In this document: in pieces, positions 14,371 to 22,693 of the stretch | Layout of the letters: every line of letters starts with the position of its first letter | Numbering within the stretch: the stretch's first letter is position 1 | Assembly: GCA_001771935.1 (NCBI GenBank) | Contig: MERD01000005.1 | Coordinates: 1-41,313 of the forward strand | Length of the DNA stretch: 41,313 nt | Direction: 5' to 3' | Source: Betaproteobacteria bacterium RIFCSPLOWO2_02_FULL_67_26 | GTDB lineage: Bacteria; Pseudomonadota; Gammaproteobacteria; Burkholderiales; SG8-41 | Made by a program: the position numbers and the translations under genes | Notes under the pieces: generated by a model | What the model was told of the DNA's origin: nothing | Seen by the model: only the letters and a program-made list of their open reading frames with translations | Database searches by the model: none

Positions 14371-16472
14371 CGGCTCGCTCCGCCACCCTCGCCGTCCGGG
14401 GCATCGAAGACGTTCATCTCCGTCTTGTTTTCCATCATGTCGATCACGCGGCAATCCGCGCACATCTGCAGCCGGCGCCGGGACTGCTCCGTCGCAAACA
14501 TCGAATGCGCGCTCAGCCGCCCCACCATGCTCTCTATCATCTGCCGGGTCGCAAACGCCTTGCCGCAGCGCACGCAGTTGTAGGGTTCGGCCTCATTCAA
14601 TACCACCGCTGATTGGGCGCCCTTGCCCAGCAACAGGCGCGGCGCGAGGGTAATGGCGTCTTCCGGGCAGGTCTTCTCGCACAATCCGCACTGCACGCAA
14701 TTGCGCTCGATGAACTTGAGCTGGGGCGCCTCCTTGCCGTCGAGCAATGCCCCTTCGGGGCAGGCGCCCACGCAGGCCATGCAGAGCGTGCAGGTTTGCC
14801 GGTTGACGGCTACGCGGCCGTACGGTGCGCCCGCCGAAAGCGGCACTTCCTCTTTCGGGGCCGGCGCGAGGCTGAGCAGATGGTCGAAGATGAAATCGAG
14901 CGTGGTGCGCTTCTCGTTGGACAGGTTGAACGTGGCCGGCGGAAGCACCCGGACGGTTACGGGCTTCCACACGGCCTGCTCCAGCGTGGGGACATCTCGC
15001 GCCTCGATCAGCTCGAAATGGCTCCCGCCAAGACCGAGTCCCGACAGGATCTCCTGGCCGAAGCCCAGCTGGCTGCGCAACGCCGACAGGTAATCCTGCG
15101 GCTCGGCGCCCGAGGACATGATCAGACAACGCGCGGCCCCGAACGCAATCGTGCCCAGCATCACGTCGAGGCCGAGGGACGCAATGTGAAAAACTTCGAG
15201 CGGGATCACATGCGCCGGCAGCCCCCGTCCACGGCGCGCCAGCCGGGCGATCATCTCGCGACCGTCCGTCGTGTTATGGAACAGCAGCACGGGATCGCGC
15301 CCGCCAGCGTCCCGGTAAACCTGCAGCACCGTCTTGACCCGCACGCCGATGTCCGACACCCGCGGATAGGCATAGCTCATCGCTCCCGAGGGGCAGACGC
15401 TGGCACAACCGCCGCAGCCCATGCACAGATGCGGCTCGACCCTGACGCGGTTCTCCCCGGGCTCGCTCTGAATCGCCCGGGTCGAGCAGACGTCGATACA
15501 CCGGGTGCAGCCCGTGATCCCGGAACGGCTGTGCGCGCAGATTTTCTCCTTGTAGAGGAAGAACTTCGGCTTCTCGAACTCGCCGACCCGCTGCAGGAGC
15601 TGGTTCGCCGCCAGCGCCTGTTCGAGGGGATCGTTCCGCGGCGCGAAATAGCCCTGGGGCAACTGCGGCAGCTTGATCATCGGGTCGCGGGACAGGTCGA
15701 GGACGAGATCGAAGGTATCCCGGTGCGGCGCCTCGCTCCGCGCGAAGTCGATCGCCTTGACCTCGCCGCAGGCTGTCACGCATTCGCGGTGGGCTTTGCA
15801 CTTCGCGAGGTCGATCTGGTAGGAAAAATCGATCGCCTGCTCCGGGCACACCCGGATGCACGCGTTGCAGCGGGTGCAGGTCTCGAGGTCGATGGGATTC
15901 GTCTGCTCCCATTCCACCTCGAAGGCGCCGAGATAGCCCTTGACCGAGCGCACCGCGCCCGAGAACACGGGGAATTTGCGCTCGGCCGGAAGTTCCACGC
16001 CGCCGGCGTCCGTGATCAGCACGTTCACCGCGAGCTGCTCCGCCAGGCGCGTGCCCCACTCCAGCGCGGCTGCTCCCGGTCCCATGATCAGCAGCTGCCC
16101 TTCGGATTTGTAGGAAACGAGCGGCACCGGCTCGGGCTCCGGCACATCGGCCAGCGCCAGCAGCGCGGCGATCTTGGGTGTCGCGGTCCTGGCCTCCGCC
16201 GACCAGCCTCCAGCCTCGCGGATGTTGACGAACTTGAGGCTGCCTCCGCCCTTCATTTCCTCGTGCAGCTCGCTGAACAGCGGCGCTTCCTGCGTGCACG
16301 CCACCACCAGGTCCCCGCCGCTCTTCACGGCGGCTTCGAAAGTCGCGACATGGCGCCGGCACAACTCGCTCGCGAGATTCGGGGTGGAGTCGAGCTTGAG
16401 CGCCGCCCCCAACGCCTTGGCGTCGAGCGGCATGGTCTGATTGCAGTTGCAGATGAGCTTGCCTTTGGCCAT
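14367..16472 (-). CDS. Multi-cluster polyferredoxin of the FDH accessory operon
   Basis: A 701-aa cytoplasmic protein without signal peptide, carrying many [4Fe-4S] motifs. Cys199/202/205/209, Cys322/325/329 (perhaps with Cys312), Cys350/353/356/360, Cys561/564/567/571 and Cys592/595/598/602 are ferredoxin-type sites, and Cys225/231/235 form an irregular one. The C-terminus has a zinc-ribbon-like arrangement, CVRC (633-636) and CADC (671-674). The N-terminus has Cys8 and Cys10 (LICNCNQTM). It is a conserved companion of betaproteobacterial FDH operons annotated only as 4Fe-4S protein. Possible roles are electron supply during assembly or FDH maturation; none is proven. ATG at 16472; it is translationally coupled to the TorD-like gene. 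Confidence 0.88.
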   Translation of the reverse strand: MAKGKLICNCNQTMPLDAKALGAALKLDSTPNLASELCRRHVATFEAAVKSGGDLVVACTQEAPLFSELHEEMKGGGSLKFVNIREAGGWSAEARTATPKIAALLALADVPEPEPVPLVSYKSEGQLLIMGPGAAALEWGTRLAEQLAVNVLITDAGGVELPAERKFPVFSGAVRSVKGYLGAFEVEWEQTNPIDLETCTRCNACIRVCPEQAIDFSYQIDLAKCKAHRECVTACGEVKAIDFARSEAPHRDTFDLVLDLSRDPMIKLPQLPQGYFAPRNDPLEQALAANQLLQRVGEFEKPKFFLYKEKICAHSRSGITGCTRCIDVCSTRAIQSEPGENRVRVEPHLCMGCGGCASVCPSGAMSYAYPRVSDIGVRVKTVLQVYRDAGGRDPVLLFHNTTDGREMIARLARRGRGLPAHVIPLEVFHIASLGLDVMLGTIAFGAARCLIMSSGAEPQDYLSALRSQLGFGQEILSGLGLGGSHFELIEARDVPTLEQAVWKPVTVRVLPPATFNLSNEKRTTLDFIFDHLLSLAPAPKEEVPLSAGAPYGRVAVNRQTCTLCMACVGACPEGALLDGKEAPQLKFIERNCVQCGLCEKTCPEDAITLAPRLLLGKGAQSAVVLNEAEPYNCVRCGKAFATRQMIESMVGRLSAHSMFATEQSRRRLQMCADCRVIDMMENKTEMNVFDAPDGEGGGASR

Positions 16473-16526
16473 GTTCCCGTAACCGCGCCGCTTCGGGTCC
16501 GCAAGAGGATACTGGAGGATGGCGCA

Positions 16527-16547
16527 GCGTAGCGAATCGCGCTACGC
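16527..16547. other. 8-bp stem hairpin between DUF3306 and polyferredoxin genes
   Basis: GCGTAGCG-AATCG-CGCTACGC forms a perfect 8-base-pair stem with a 5-base loop in the 82-base gap before the polyferredoxin start. No T tract follows on either strand, so it is not a standard terminator. It may stabilise or process the operon mRNA. Confidence 0.5.
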
Positions 16548-16554
16548 GGTGCCA

Positions 16555-17097
16555 CTACGACTTCGCGGGCGTGCCTGCGACTTCGGGCGGAGCGGCCGCC
16601 TCATCCTGCGCGCCCGGCCGGAGCTCGGCCCCGGGCGTGGATTGCACCGGCGGTGGCTCGAGCGCTTGCGCCCGCGCCTCCTTCAACGCCTGTTCCTTCG
16701 CCACCTGTTCCTTGTCCTCTTTCGCCCATTCCAGGATTTTCTGCGCCTGCCTCAGGCCCGCCAGCATGGCTGGGGGGATCGGATCGGACTTGCTGTAATC
16801 GTCGATGTAGGTGTCGAGCCCGTCCATGACGTTGAAGCGCGGGTCGCTGAAGAGCTTCTTCAACGCGGCCCGGCGCACGTCCTCGTCCACCTTGGGATGG
16901 AAGAAAGCGCGGTAATCGGACTCGAACGTGAGCTTGTCGAGCGCCGGCAGCTCCGGCGCGGGCGCCTTGGGGTCCACCGGCTTGTCCGCGACCTGCTCCG
17001 GCGGTTGATCCTCCGCTTCCCGTTTCAATCGCGACCAGCGCGAGAGAAATTCCTCTTTGTCCTCTTTGGTGGTCATCCCGTCATGCCCGGTGTTCAC
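16555..17097 (-). CDS. DUF3306 protein of the FDH accessory operon
   Basis: A 180-aa soluble protein of unknown function in the DUF3306 family. The diagnostic N-terminus is EEFLSRWSRLKREAE; the middle has LDKLTFESDYRAFFHPKVDE and LKKLFSDPRFNVMDGLDTYI followed by DDYS. The C-terminus is a charged, Ala/Pro/Glu-rich tail, probably disordered. The GTG at 17097 overlaps the stop of the DUF3305 gene; an ATG at 17076 is a possible alternative start. Always found with DUF3305, the polyferredoxin and FDH in related genomes, so it is inferred to act in FDH maturation. Confidence 0.85.
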   Translation of the reverse strand: MNTGHDGMTTKEDKEEFLSRWSRLKREAEDQPPEQVADKPVDPKAPAPELPALDKLTFESDYRAFFHPKVDEDVRRAALKKLFSDPRFNVMDGLDTYIDDYSKSDPIPPAMLAGLRQAQKILEWAKEDKEQVAKEQALKEARAQALEPPPVQSTPGAELRPGAQDEAAAPPEVAGTPAKS

Positions 17098-17603
17098 GAT
17101 GTCCCGTCGCGGTGCGATGCCACGCCCTTGTCCTTGCTGCTCGCGTAGCGCTTTTTCTTTTTGGGTTCCGGCTTGTAATGCGCGGCAGCGAATTCACCGA
17201 TCCACGGCACCAGGTCGGGCGGGAGCGCGACACCGTCCACGGTCTCCGAGGTATCCATCCAGCGCGCGCCTTCGTGATAGCTGACCGTGAGCCGTTCCGG
17301 CCGCGCGACCGCGTCTTGCAGCTGCCACATCACGAACACCTTGGGCTGCGGCGAGGTGATGTTGTAGAGATAGCCTTCCGCCTCGTCGGGGTGCAGCTTG
17401 AGCACGAACCCGGGAAACAGGATTTGCGTGATCCGCTCGTCACTGACGATGACGCGCTCGCCGCTGCCTTCCGGCAAGACGTCGCGGACGACCCCCTTCG
17501 CTTCCCAACGCTCGGTCGCCCAGCGGTGGTCGAGCTTGACCCGTTCCATGATGACCGCGACGCGGTACGGGGCAAGATGGATGCCCGGTGTGATTTCGGT
17601 CAT
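17094..17603 (-). CDS. DUF3305 protein of the FDH accessory operon
   Basis: A 169-aa protein of unknown function in the DUF3305 family. The conserved N-terminus [20 protein letters not shown] leads into WEAKGVV; a later segment is [17 protein letters not shown], and the C-terminus is lysine-rich ([15 protein letters not shown]). The frame is open upstream to 17870, but the ATG at 17603 begins the conserved part. No ribosome binding site is visible, and a promoter -10 element lies only 6 bases before the ATG, so the mRNA may be leaderless. First gene of DUF3305-DUF3306-polyferredoxin-TorD. Confidence 0.83.
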   Translation of the reverse strand: MTEITPGIHLAPYRVAVIMERVKLDHRWATERWEAKGVVRDVLPEGSGERVIVSDERITQILFPGFVLKLHPDEAEGYLYNITSPQPKVFVMWQLQDAVARPERLTVSYHEGARWMDTSETVDGVALPPDLVPWIGEFAAAHYKPEPKKKKRYASSKDKGVASHRDGTS

Positions 17604-17609
17604 GCGGGC

Positions 17610-17638
17610 ATTGTGCGCCAGGCGCTGCCACCGTGCAA
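17610..17638 (-). promoter_or_regulatory. Promoter for the FDH accessory operon, immediately before the start codon
   Basis: On the minus strand TTGCAC (17633-17638) and CACAAT (17610-17615) are 17 bases apart. The -10 ends 6 bases before the ATG of the DUF3305 gene, so transcription would begin at or next to the start codon. Confidence 0.4.
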
Positions 17639-17681
17639 CCGGAAACGCGTTCAAATACTTGATTTCCAAACAGTGTTTTCC

Positions 17682-17711
17682 TTGCCGGGAAGCCTGTTGC
17701 TTTGGGATAAT
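17682..17711 (+). promoter_or_regulatory. Promoter for moaA-fdhD-mobA
   Basis: TTGCCG (17682-17687) and GATAAT (17706-17711) are separated by 18 bases in the 127-base divergent gap between the FDH accessory operon and moaA. The -10 matches 5 of 6 and the -35 4 of 6 consensus positions. The predicted transcription start lies near 17718. Confidence 0.5.
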
Positions 17712-17730
17712 CGCAAGCAGGGTACCCGGC

Positions 17731-18786
17731 ATGCCGCCGGCCTCGAATATGGACGCTCCACAAGACACGAAATACGCGCAGGGCGGGCCTCGCGACCGCC
17801 TCGGCCGGCCGTTGCGCGACTTGCGCATTTCGGTGACGGACCGCTGCAACTTCCGCTGCGTATATTGCATGCCGAAAGAGGTGTTCGGCGCCGACTACCA
17901 GTTTCTCGAGCGCAAGGCGCTGCTGACGTTCGAGGAGATCTCGCGCATCGCCCGCATCTTCACCGGCCTCGGCGTCGAGAAAATCCGGCTGACAGGCGGC
18001 GAGCCGCTGGTGCGGCGCAATCTCGAGCAGCTGGTCGGGCTGCTGGCCGGTATCCCCGGCCTCGACCTGACGCTCACCACCAACGGTTCATTGCTCGAAC
18101 GGAAGGCGGCTGCGCTCCGGCAAGCGGGCCTCAAGCGCATCACCATCAGCCTCGATGCGCTGGACGACGCCACTTTCAAGCGCATGAACGACGTGGATTT
18201 CCCGGTCTCGAGAGTGCTGGCGGGAATCGAAGCCGCGGCGGCGGCGGGCCTGACGCCGGTCAAGATCAACATGGTCGTGAAGCGCGGCGAGAATGAGGCG
18301 GACATTTTGCCGATGGCACGGTTCTTCCGCGGCACCGGGCACATCCTGCGCTTCATCGAGTACATGGACGTCGGCCATACCAACGGCTGGCGCATGCACG
18401 ACGTCGTCACCGCGCGCGAGATCGTCGCCACGATAGCCCGCGAGATGCCGCTCGAACCGGCCGATCCCAATTACCAGGGCGAAGTCGCGGAACGCTGGCG
18501 CTACCGCGACGGCAGCGGTGAAATCGGCATCATCGCGTCGGTTACGCAGGCGTTCTGCCGCGACTGCACGCGCGTCCGGCTGTCCACCGAGGGCAAGCTC
18601 TTCACCTGTCTCTTCGCGACCGCCGGCCACGACCTGCGGGCGCTGCTGCGCGGCGGCGCGTCCGACACTGAAATCCGCGATGCGGTCGCGGCAATCTGGG
18701 CCAGGCGCGCTGACCGGTATTCCGAGATCCGCACCGAGCAGACCGCCAAGCTCGAGAAGATCGAAATGTCCTATATCGGCGGCTGA
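17731..18786 (+). CDS. moaA: GTP 3',8-cyclase MoaA (molybdopterin synthesis)
   Basis: Radical SAM enzyme that converts GTP to 3',8-cyclo-GTP, the first step of molybdenum cofactor synthesis; about 351 aa. The N-terminal SAM cluster motif is CNFRCVYC (Cys39, 43, 46). The substrate-side C-terminal cluster is CRDC followed by [14 protein letters not shown] is the SAM-binding GGEP region, and the protein ends in the family-typical GG. The ATG at 17731 has AGGG 8 bases upstream; the in-frame ATG at 17749 is a real alternative and leaves a longer leader behind the predicted promoter. fdhD follows after 2 bases. Confidence 0.95.
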   Translation: MPPASNMDAPQDTKYAQGGPRDRLGRPLRDLRISVTDRCNFRCVYCMPKEVFGADYQFLERKALLTFEEISRIARIFTGLGVEKIRLTGGEPLVRRNLEQLVGLLAGIPGLDLTLTTNGSLLERKAAALRQAGLKRITISLDALDDATFKRMNDVDFPVSRVLAGIEAAAAAGLTPVKINMVVKRGENEADILPMARFFRGTGHILRFIEYMDVGHTNGWRMHDVVTAREIVATIAREMPLEPADPNYQGEVAERWRYRDGSGEIGIIASVTQAFCRDCTRVRLSTEGKLFTCLFATAGHDLRALLRGGASDTEIRDAVAAIWARRADRYSEIRTEQTAKLEKIEMSYIGG

Positions 18787-18788
18787 CG

Positions 18789-19628
18789 ATGTATCGTCCC
18801 AAGCTCACCAGCGCCAGCCGGCCGCTGACCTTCGAGGTCGAGGCATTGAACGAGCGCGGCGAAGCGCTGCCGACGCCGATCGCGGGCGAGCATCCGCTTA
18901 CCCTCTACCTCGACAAGCGCGAGATCGTCACGCTGATGACGCTGGGACAGGCGCCGGAGGCGCTCACCATCGGCTATCTCCGCAACCAGCGCCTGGTCGG
19001 CTCGATCGGGGAAATCGCCGCCGTGCAGGTGGACTGGGAAACCGATTCGGTCGCCGTCACCACCCGCAAGCGCGTCAAGGGCGGAGACCGGAAACTGAGG
19101 GCAAGGCTGAAGAAGCGCACCGTCACCACCGGCTGCGGCCAGGGCACGGTGTTCGGCGACCTGATGGAGGAAATCGATTCCATCCGGCTGCGCGACGACG
19201 TGCGGCTCAGCGAGGAAACGCTCTACGCGCTGCTCGATGCGGTGCGGCGCCACGAAACGATCTACAAGAGCGCGGGCGCCGTGCACGGCTGCGCCCTCGC
19301 CGCCGGCGCAACCATCCTTTATTTCATCGAGGACGTCGGCCGCCACAACGCGGTGGACGCCATCGCCGGACGGATGTGGCTCGACCACGTGGACGGCTCG
19401 GACAAGGTCTTCTACACCACCGGGCGGCTCACGTCCGAGATGGTGATCAAGGCCGCGCAAATGCAGATTCCCTTCCTCGTGTCGCGCTCGGGGCTGACCC
19501 AAATGGGCCACCAGATCGCGAGCCAGGTCGGCATCACCATGCTCGGCCGCGCCGTGAACAAGCATTACCTGCTGTTCACCGGAACGCACCGCTTCGTCAA
19601 GACCGTCATGCCAACCATGATCGCCTGA
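18789..19628 (+). CDS. fdhD: Formate dehydrogenase sulfurtransferase FdhD
   Basis: Transfers sulfur from cysteine desulfurase to the Mo/W-bis-MGD cofactor and is needed for active FDH; 279 aa, cytoplasmic. Typical segments are REIVTLMTLGQAPEALTIGY, VTTGCGQGTVFG with the catalytic Cys116, the motif HETIYKSAGAVHGCALA, IEDVGRHNAVDAIAG, and YTTGRLTSEMVIKAAQ. The active-site loop has a single Cys (GCGQG), unlike the CxxC of E. coli FdhD. It begins two bases after the moaA stop, and its nearness to the FDH block is the expected arrangement. Confidence 0.95.
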   Translation: MYRPKLTSASRPLTFEVEALNERGEALPTPIAGEHPLTLYLDKREIVTLMTLGQAPEALTIGYLRNQRLVGSIGEIAAVQVDWETDSVAVTTRKRVKGGDRKLRARLKKRTVTTGCGQGTVFGDLMEEIDSIRLRDDVRLSEETLYALLDAVRRHETIYKSAGAVHGCALAAGATILYFIEDVGRHNAVDAIAGRMWLDHVDGSDKVFYTTGRLTSEMVIKAAQMQIPFLVSRSGLTQMGHQIASQVGITMLGRAVNKHYLLFTGTHRFVKTVMPTMIA

Positions 19629-19637
19629 CGCGCCGTG

Positions 19638-20264
19638 ATGCCCGCGCAGCATCCCGCACCCCTCATCCCTCATCCCTCATCCCTCGTGACCGGCGTGATC
19701 CTGGCCGGCGGCCGCGGCACCCGCATGGGCGGCGTCGACAAGGGGCTGCAGCGCCTGCGCGGCAAGCCGATGGTCGCGTGGGTGATCGAGCGTTTTGCGC
19801 CGCAGGTGAACGAAATCCTGATCAACGCCAACCAGAATCCCGCGGCCTACGCCGGCTTCGGCTATCGCGTGATACCGGACGAGATCGCGGGATTCGCCGG
19901 CCCGCTCGCCGGATTGCAGCGGGGCCTCACCGAGGCGGCGCACGATTTCGTCGCAACCGTCCCGTGCGATTCGCCGTTCCTGCCGCGCGACCTGATTGCG
20001 CGGTTGCGCGGCGCGTTGGAGCGCGAGGCCGCCGAGATCGCCGTGGCCAGGACCGGCGACCAGCCGCACCCGGTATTCTGCCTGTGCCGCAAGAGCGTGC
20101 TGGGCGGGCTGACCGGATTCCTCGCCGGCGGCGGGCGCAAGATCGACGCCTGGTACTCCCGGCTCAAGGTGGTCGAAGTGCTGTTCGACGACCAGGCCGG
20201 CGCCTTCAGCAATGTCAACACGGAAGCCGAACTGAAGGCTTTTGAGGAAGGGCCGTTGCCTTGA
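19638..20264 (+). CDS. mobA: Molybdenum cofactor guanylyltransferase MobA
   Basis: Attaches GMP from GTP to Mo-molybdopterin to make the MGD form that FDH needs; about 208 aa. The nucleotide-binding motif LAGGRGTRMGGVDKGL opens the core, followed by LINANQNPAAYAGFGYRVIP, DEIAGFAGPLAGLQRGL and ATVPCDSPFLP. An N-terminal extension of about 17 residues is encoded by a heptanucleotide repeat (19660-19687). Starts are GTG 19635, ATG 19638, or GTG 19686 right before the conserved core; none has a good ribosome binding site. I list the ATG at 19638, so the N-terminus is uncertain. Confidence 0.92.
   Translation: MPAQHPAPLIPHPSSLVTGVILAGGRGTRMGGVDKGLQRLRGKPMVAWVIERFAPQVNEILINANQNPAAYAGFGYRVIPDEIAGFAGPLAGLQRGLTEAAHDFVATVPCDSPFLPRDLIARLRGALEREAAEIAVARTGDQPHPVFCLCRKSVLGGLTGFLAGGGRKIDAWYSRLKVVEVLFDDQAGAFSNVNTEAELKAFEEGPLP
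19653..19687 (+). repeat. CCCTCAT heptanucleotide tandem repeat in the mobA 5' end
   Basis: Three exact copies of CCCTCAT (19660-19680) are followed by CCCTCGT and preceded by the variant CCCGCAC, five heptads in all. It lies between the first possible start codons of mobA and its conserved core. Related heptads occur at 30704-30738 and 35161-35181. Confidence 0.85.
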
Positions 20265-20279
20265 TGGCGCTGCGCCCGC

Positions 20280-22676
20280 TCACGCGAACAGCGCGGACTG
20301 CGTCTGCGCCGGCTCGTCGCCGAGCGCCTCGGGCTCCGCGATGTAGTAGCCCTGCGCGAAGTCCAGGCCGAGCTCGGTGATGCGGCTGAGCGTCGCCGCG
20401 TCCTCCACCGACTCGGCCACCGTCCGCATGCCCAGTATGTGGCTGATGCGGTTGATCGAATCCACGATGGCGAAGTCCATGGGATCGGTCGTCATGTCCT
20501 TGATGAACACGCCGGCAATCTTGAGGAAGTCCACCGGCAGGTACTTGAGATAGGCGAACGAGGACATCCCGGTTCCGAAATCATCGAGCGCGAAGCGGCA
20601 GCCCATGCCCTTCAGCTCGTGCATCAGCTCCGCCGCCTTGCTGAGGTTCGAGATCGCGGTGGTCTCCGTGATCTCGAAGCACAGCAGGCCGCTCGGCAGC
20701 TCGTAGCGCGTGAGGAGATTGCGCACGAAATCCGGGAAGCTCTTGTCGTTGATGATCGCGCCCGAGAGGTTGACCGAGTAGAAGCCGCGCTCGCCGCTGC
20801 CGTGCAGCTCGTGGGGAATCACGCCCGCCGCCCACTGCCGGTTGAGGAACTCCACCAGCGAGCTCACCACCCAGCGCTCGATCGAAGTGAGGAGGTTGTA
20901 GCGCTCCGCCGCCGGCATGAACCCGGTCGCCGGGATCAGGTTGCCGTCGCGATCGAGCATGCGCACCAGCACTTCGTAGTGCGGGTCGCGGCGCGGGGTC
21001 CGGTCGAGCGGCGCGATGCGCTGGCGGTAGAGGCGGAACTGGCCGAGCTCGAAGGCGTGCGTGATCTGCGACACGAGCCGCAGCTCTTCGTGCCGCCCGC
21101 TGTAGTCCGGGTCGCCCGGCCGGTGCACCTGGACCCGGTCGCGGCCCCGGTTCTTGGCGTCGTAACAGCACGCGTCGGCGGCTGCGAGCACCGCGCTCAT
21201 GTCGCCGCTCGCCCCGTCGATCGGCACCAGCCCGATGCTCATGCCGACGCTGAAGGTCTTGCCTTCCCACACGAAGCGGAACTCGCGCACCGTCTCGCGC
21301 ACGCCGTTGGCGATGCGCAGTGCCTGCTCGAGCGGGCACGCTTCCAGCAGCGCGCCGAATTCGTCGCCGCCGAGGCGCGCCAGCGTGTCGCTGCCGCGCA
21401 TGCGCGTCATCATGATGGCCGTCAACTGGCGCAGCAGCTCGTCGCCGGCGCCGTGCCCGCAGGTGTCGTTCACCGCCTTGAAATTGTCCAGGTCCATGAA
21501 CAGCAGCGCGTGCTCGCGCCGTTGCGTCGCCGCGGTATCGATCAGCTCGGCGAGCCGCCGCTCGAATTCACGGCGGTTGACGAGCCCGGTCAGCGCGTCG
21601 TGGCTGGCCTGCCAGATCAACTGCTGGGCCATGGCGCGGACCTGGCTCACGTCGTGAAACACCACGATCATGCCGTGCACGGTGCCGTCGTGCCCCCGGA
21701 TCGGGGCATGGGAGTAGCGCACCGGGCATTCGCGCCCCTTGCGGTCCACCAGCCGCACGGCGACCGCGTCGGCTTGCGTGGAGGCCTGCGCATCCGTGAA
21801 CGGCAGCGGCTCGATGGCCTTGCCGCTGCGCTCGTCCACGACGCGGTAGACCTCGTCGAGGCGCCTGCCGGCCGCCTCGGCGCTGGTCCAGCCCAGGTAA
21901 TGCTCCGCCACCGGGTTCAGGTACTCGATGCAGCCTCCGGCGTCGGTCGTGATCACCCCGTCCACGATCGAGTGCAGGGTCACTTCCGCCAGCTCCTTTT
22001 CGCGCTCGAGCCGGGCTTCAGTGCGCGACACGATCCGGATCACCAGCACCGCGATCACGATGCCCGCGATCAGCGCGAGCGCCGCGCCGGCGCCGATCAG
22101 CAGGAACCCGTCGCGCATGCCCTCGTTCGCCGCTTCGATCGCCTTGGCAGTCTGCGCATGGTTGGCTTCCAGCAGCAGGTAGAGCGTTTCCTGCAGCCGG
22201 CTGTCGGCCAGCACGGCCTGCGTGAGATTGAGCTCCGACGCCGGAGCGATCTCGCCGCGCGCTAGCAGGATCGCGATCTTTTCACCGACATCCTGAGCCG
22301 CTTTCGCCGCCCCGATCGCGTCCTCCCGGGCGCCCTGCTCGGCCGCGGCGACCCGCAATGCGCGCAGCTTGTTCACCGCCCGCGTGTAACCATCGATAGC
22401 CCGCCGGTAATCGCCGAGTGCGGCCTTGCGCGCCCGCGCCGACTCCGCCGCGAACAGCTTGTCGATCAGCGCCGAGCGCTGGCCGTTCGCGAGAAAGAGC
22501 TCGGACACGGTCCCGATCTTGTGGCCCTGGGCCCCGGTGAGCGAGTTGATCTGGCGATTGAACGACTCGATCCGCGCGATCCCGAGCGCGATCAGGGCCG
22601 TGAGGATGGAGAGCAGCAGCCCGAAACTGGCGAACAGCAGGAACTTCGACCCCGGTCTGGCGAGCGACTGCAGCAT
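20280..22676 (-). CDS. Membrane GGDEF/EAL protein with PAS domain (c-di-GMP turnover)
   Basis: Inner-membrane signalling protein of about 798 aa. It has a membrane helix at 11-33, a helical periplasmic sensor to about 190, a second helix at 191-215, a PAS domain at about 230-345, GGDEF at 355-515 and EAL at 535-795. The GGDEF motif is intact (RLGGDEFG) with an inhibitory RxxD site (RGSD). The EAL domain reads EVL but keeps the catalytic residues in FYSVNLSG, CFEITET, ALDDFGTG, FLKIAGVF, TVAESVED and AQGYYIAEP, so both cyclase and phosphodiesterase activity are possible. I use the ATG at 22676; GTG 22691, close to the mtfA-like stop, is an alternative. Confidence 0.93.
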   Translation of the reverse strand: MLQSLARPGSKFLLFASFGLLLSILTALIALGIARIESFNRQINSLTGAQGHKIGTVSELFLANGQRSALIDKLFAAESARARKAALGDYRRAIDGYTRAVNKLRALRVAAAEQGAREDAIGAAKAAQDVGEKIAILLARGEIAPASELNLTQAVLADSRLQETLYLLLEANHAQTAKAIEAANEGMRDGFLLIGAGAALALIAGIVIAVLVIRIVSRTEARLEREKELAEVTLHSIVDGVITTDAGGCIEYLNPVAEHYLGWTSAEAAGRRLDEVYRVVDERSGKAIEPLPFTDAQASTQADAVAVRLVDRKGRECPVRYSHAPIRGHDGTVHGMIVVFHDVSQVRAMAQQLIWQASHDALTGLVNRREFERRLAELIDTAATQRREHALLFMDLDNFKAVNDTCGHGAGDELLRQLTAIMMTRMRGSDTLARLGGDEFGALLEACPLEQALRIANGVRETVREFRFVWEGKTFSVGMSIGLVPIDGASGDMSAVLAAADACCYDAKNRGRDRVQVHRPGDPDYSGRHEELRLVSQITHAFELGQFRLYRQRIAPLDRTPRRDPHYEVLVRMLDRDGNLIPATGFMPAAERYNLLTSIERWVVSSLVEFLNRQWAAGVIPHELHGSGERGFYSVNLSGAIINDKSFPDFVRNLLTRYELPSGLLCFEITETTAISNLSKAAELMHELKGMGCRFALDDFGTGMSSFAYLKYLPVDFLKIAGVFIKDMTTDPMDFAIVDSINRISHILGMRTVAESVEDAATLSRITELGLDFAQGYYIAEPEALGDEPAQTQSALFA

Positions 22677-22693
22677 TGCGCGGCGCGGCACCT

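Noticed and set aside
14613-16532. 639-codon open frame on the plus strand, antisense to the polyferredoxin
   Set aside because: Same antisense shadow of a GC-rich gene; composition is Arg/Ala/His-rich and it has no recognisable motif.
20280-22676. Degenerate EAL domain because the motif reads EVL
   Set aside because: The catalytic Glu, Asn, Asp-Asp, Lys, Glu and Gln positions are all present, so the change of Ala to Val alone does not suggest inactivity.
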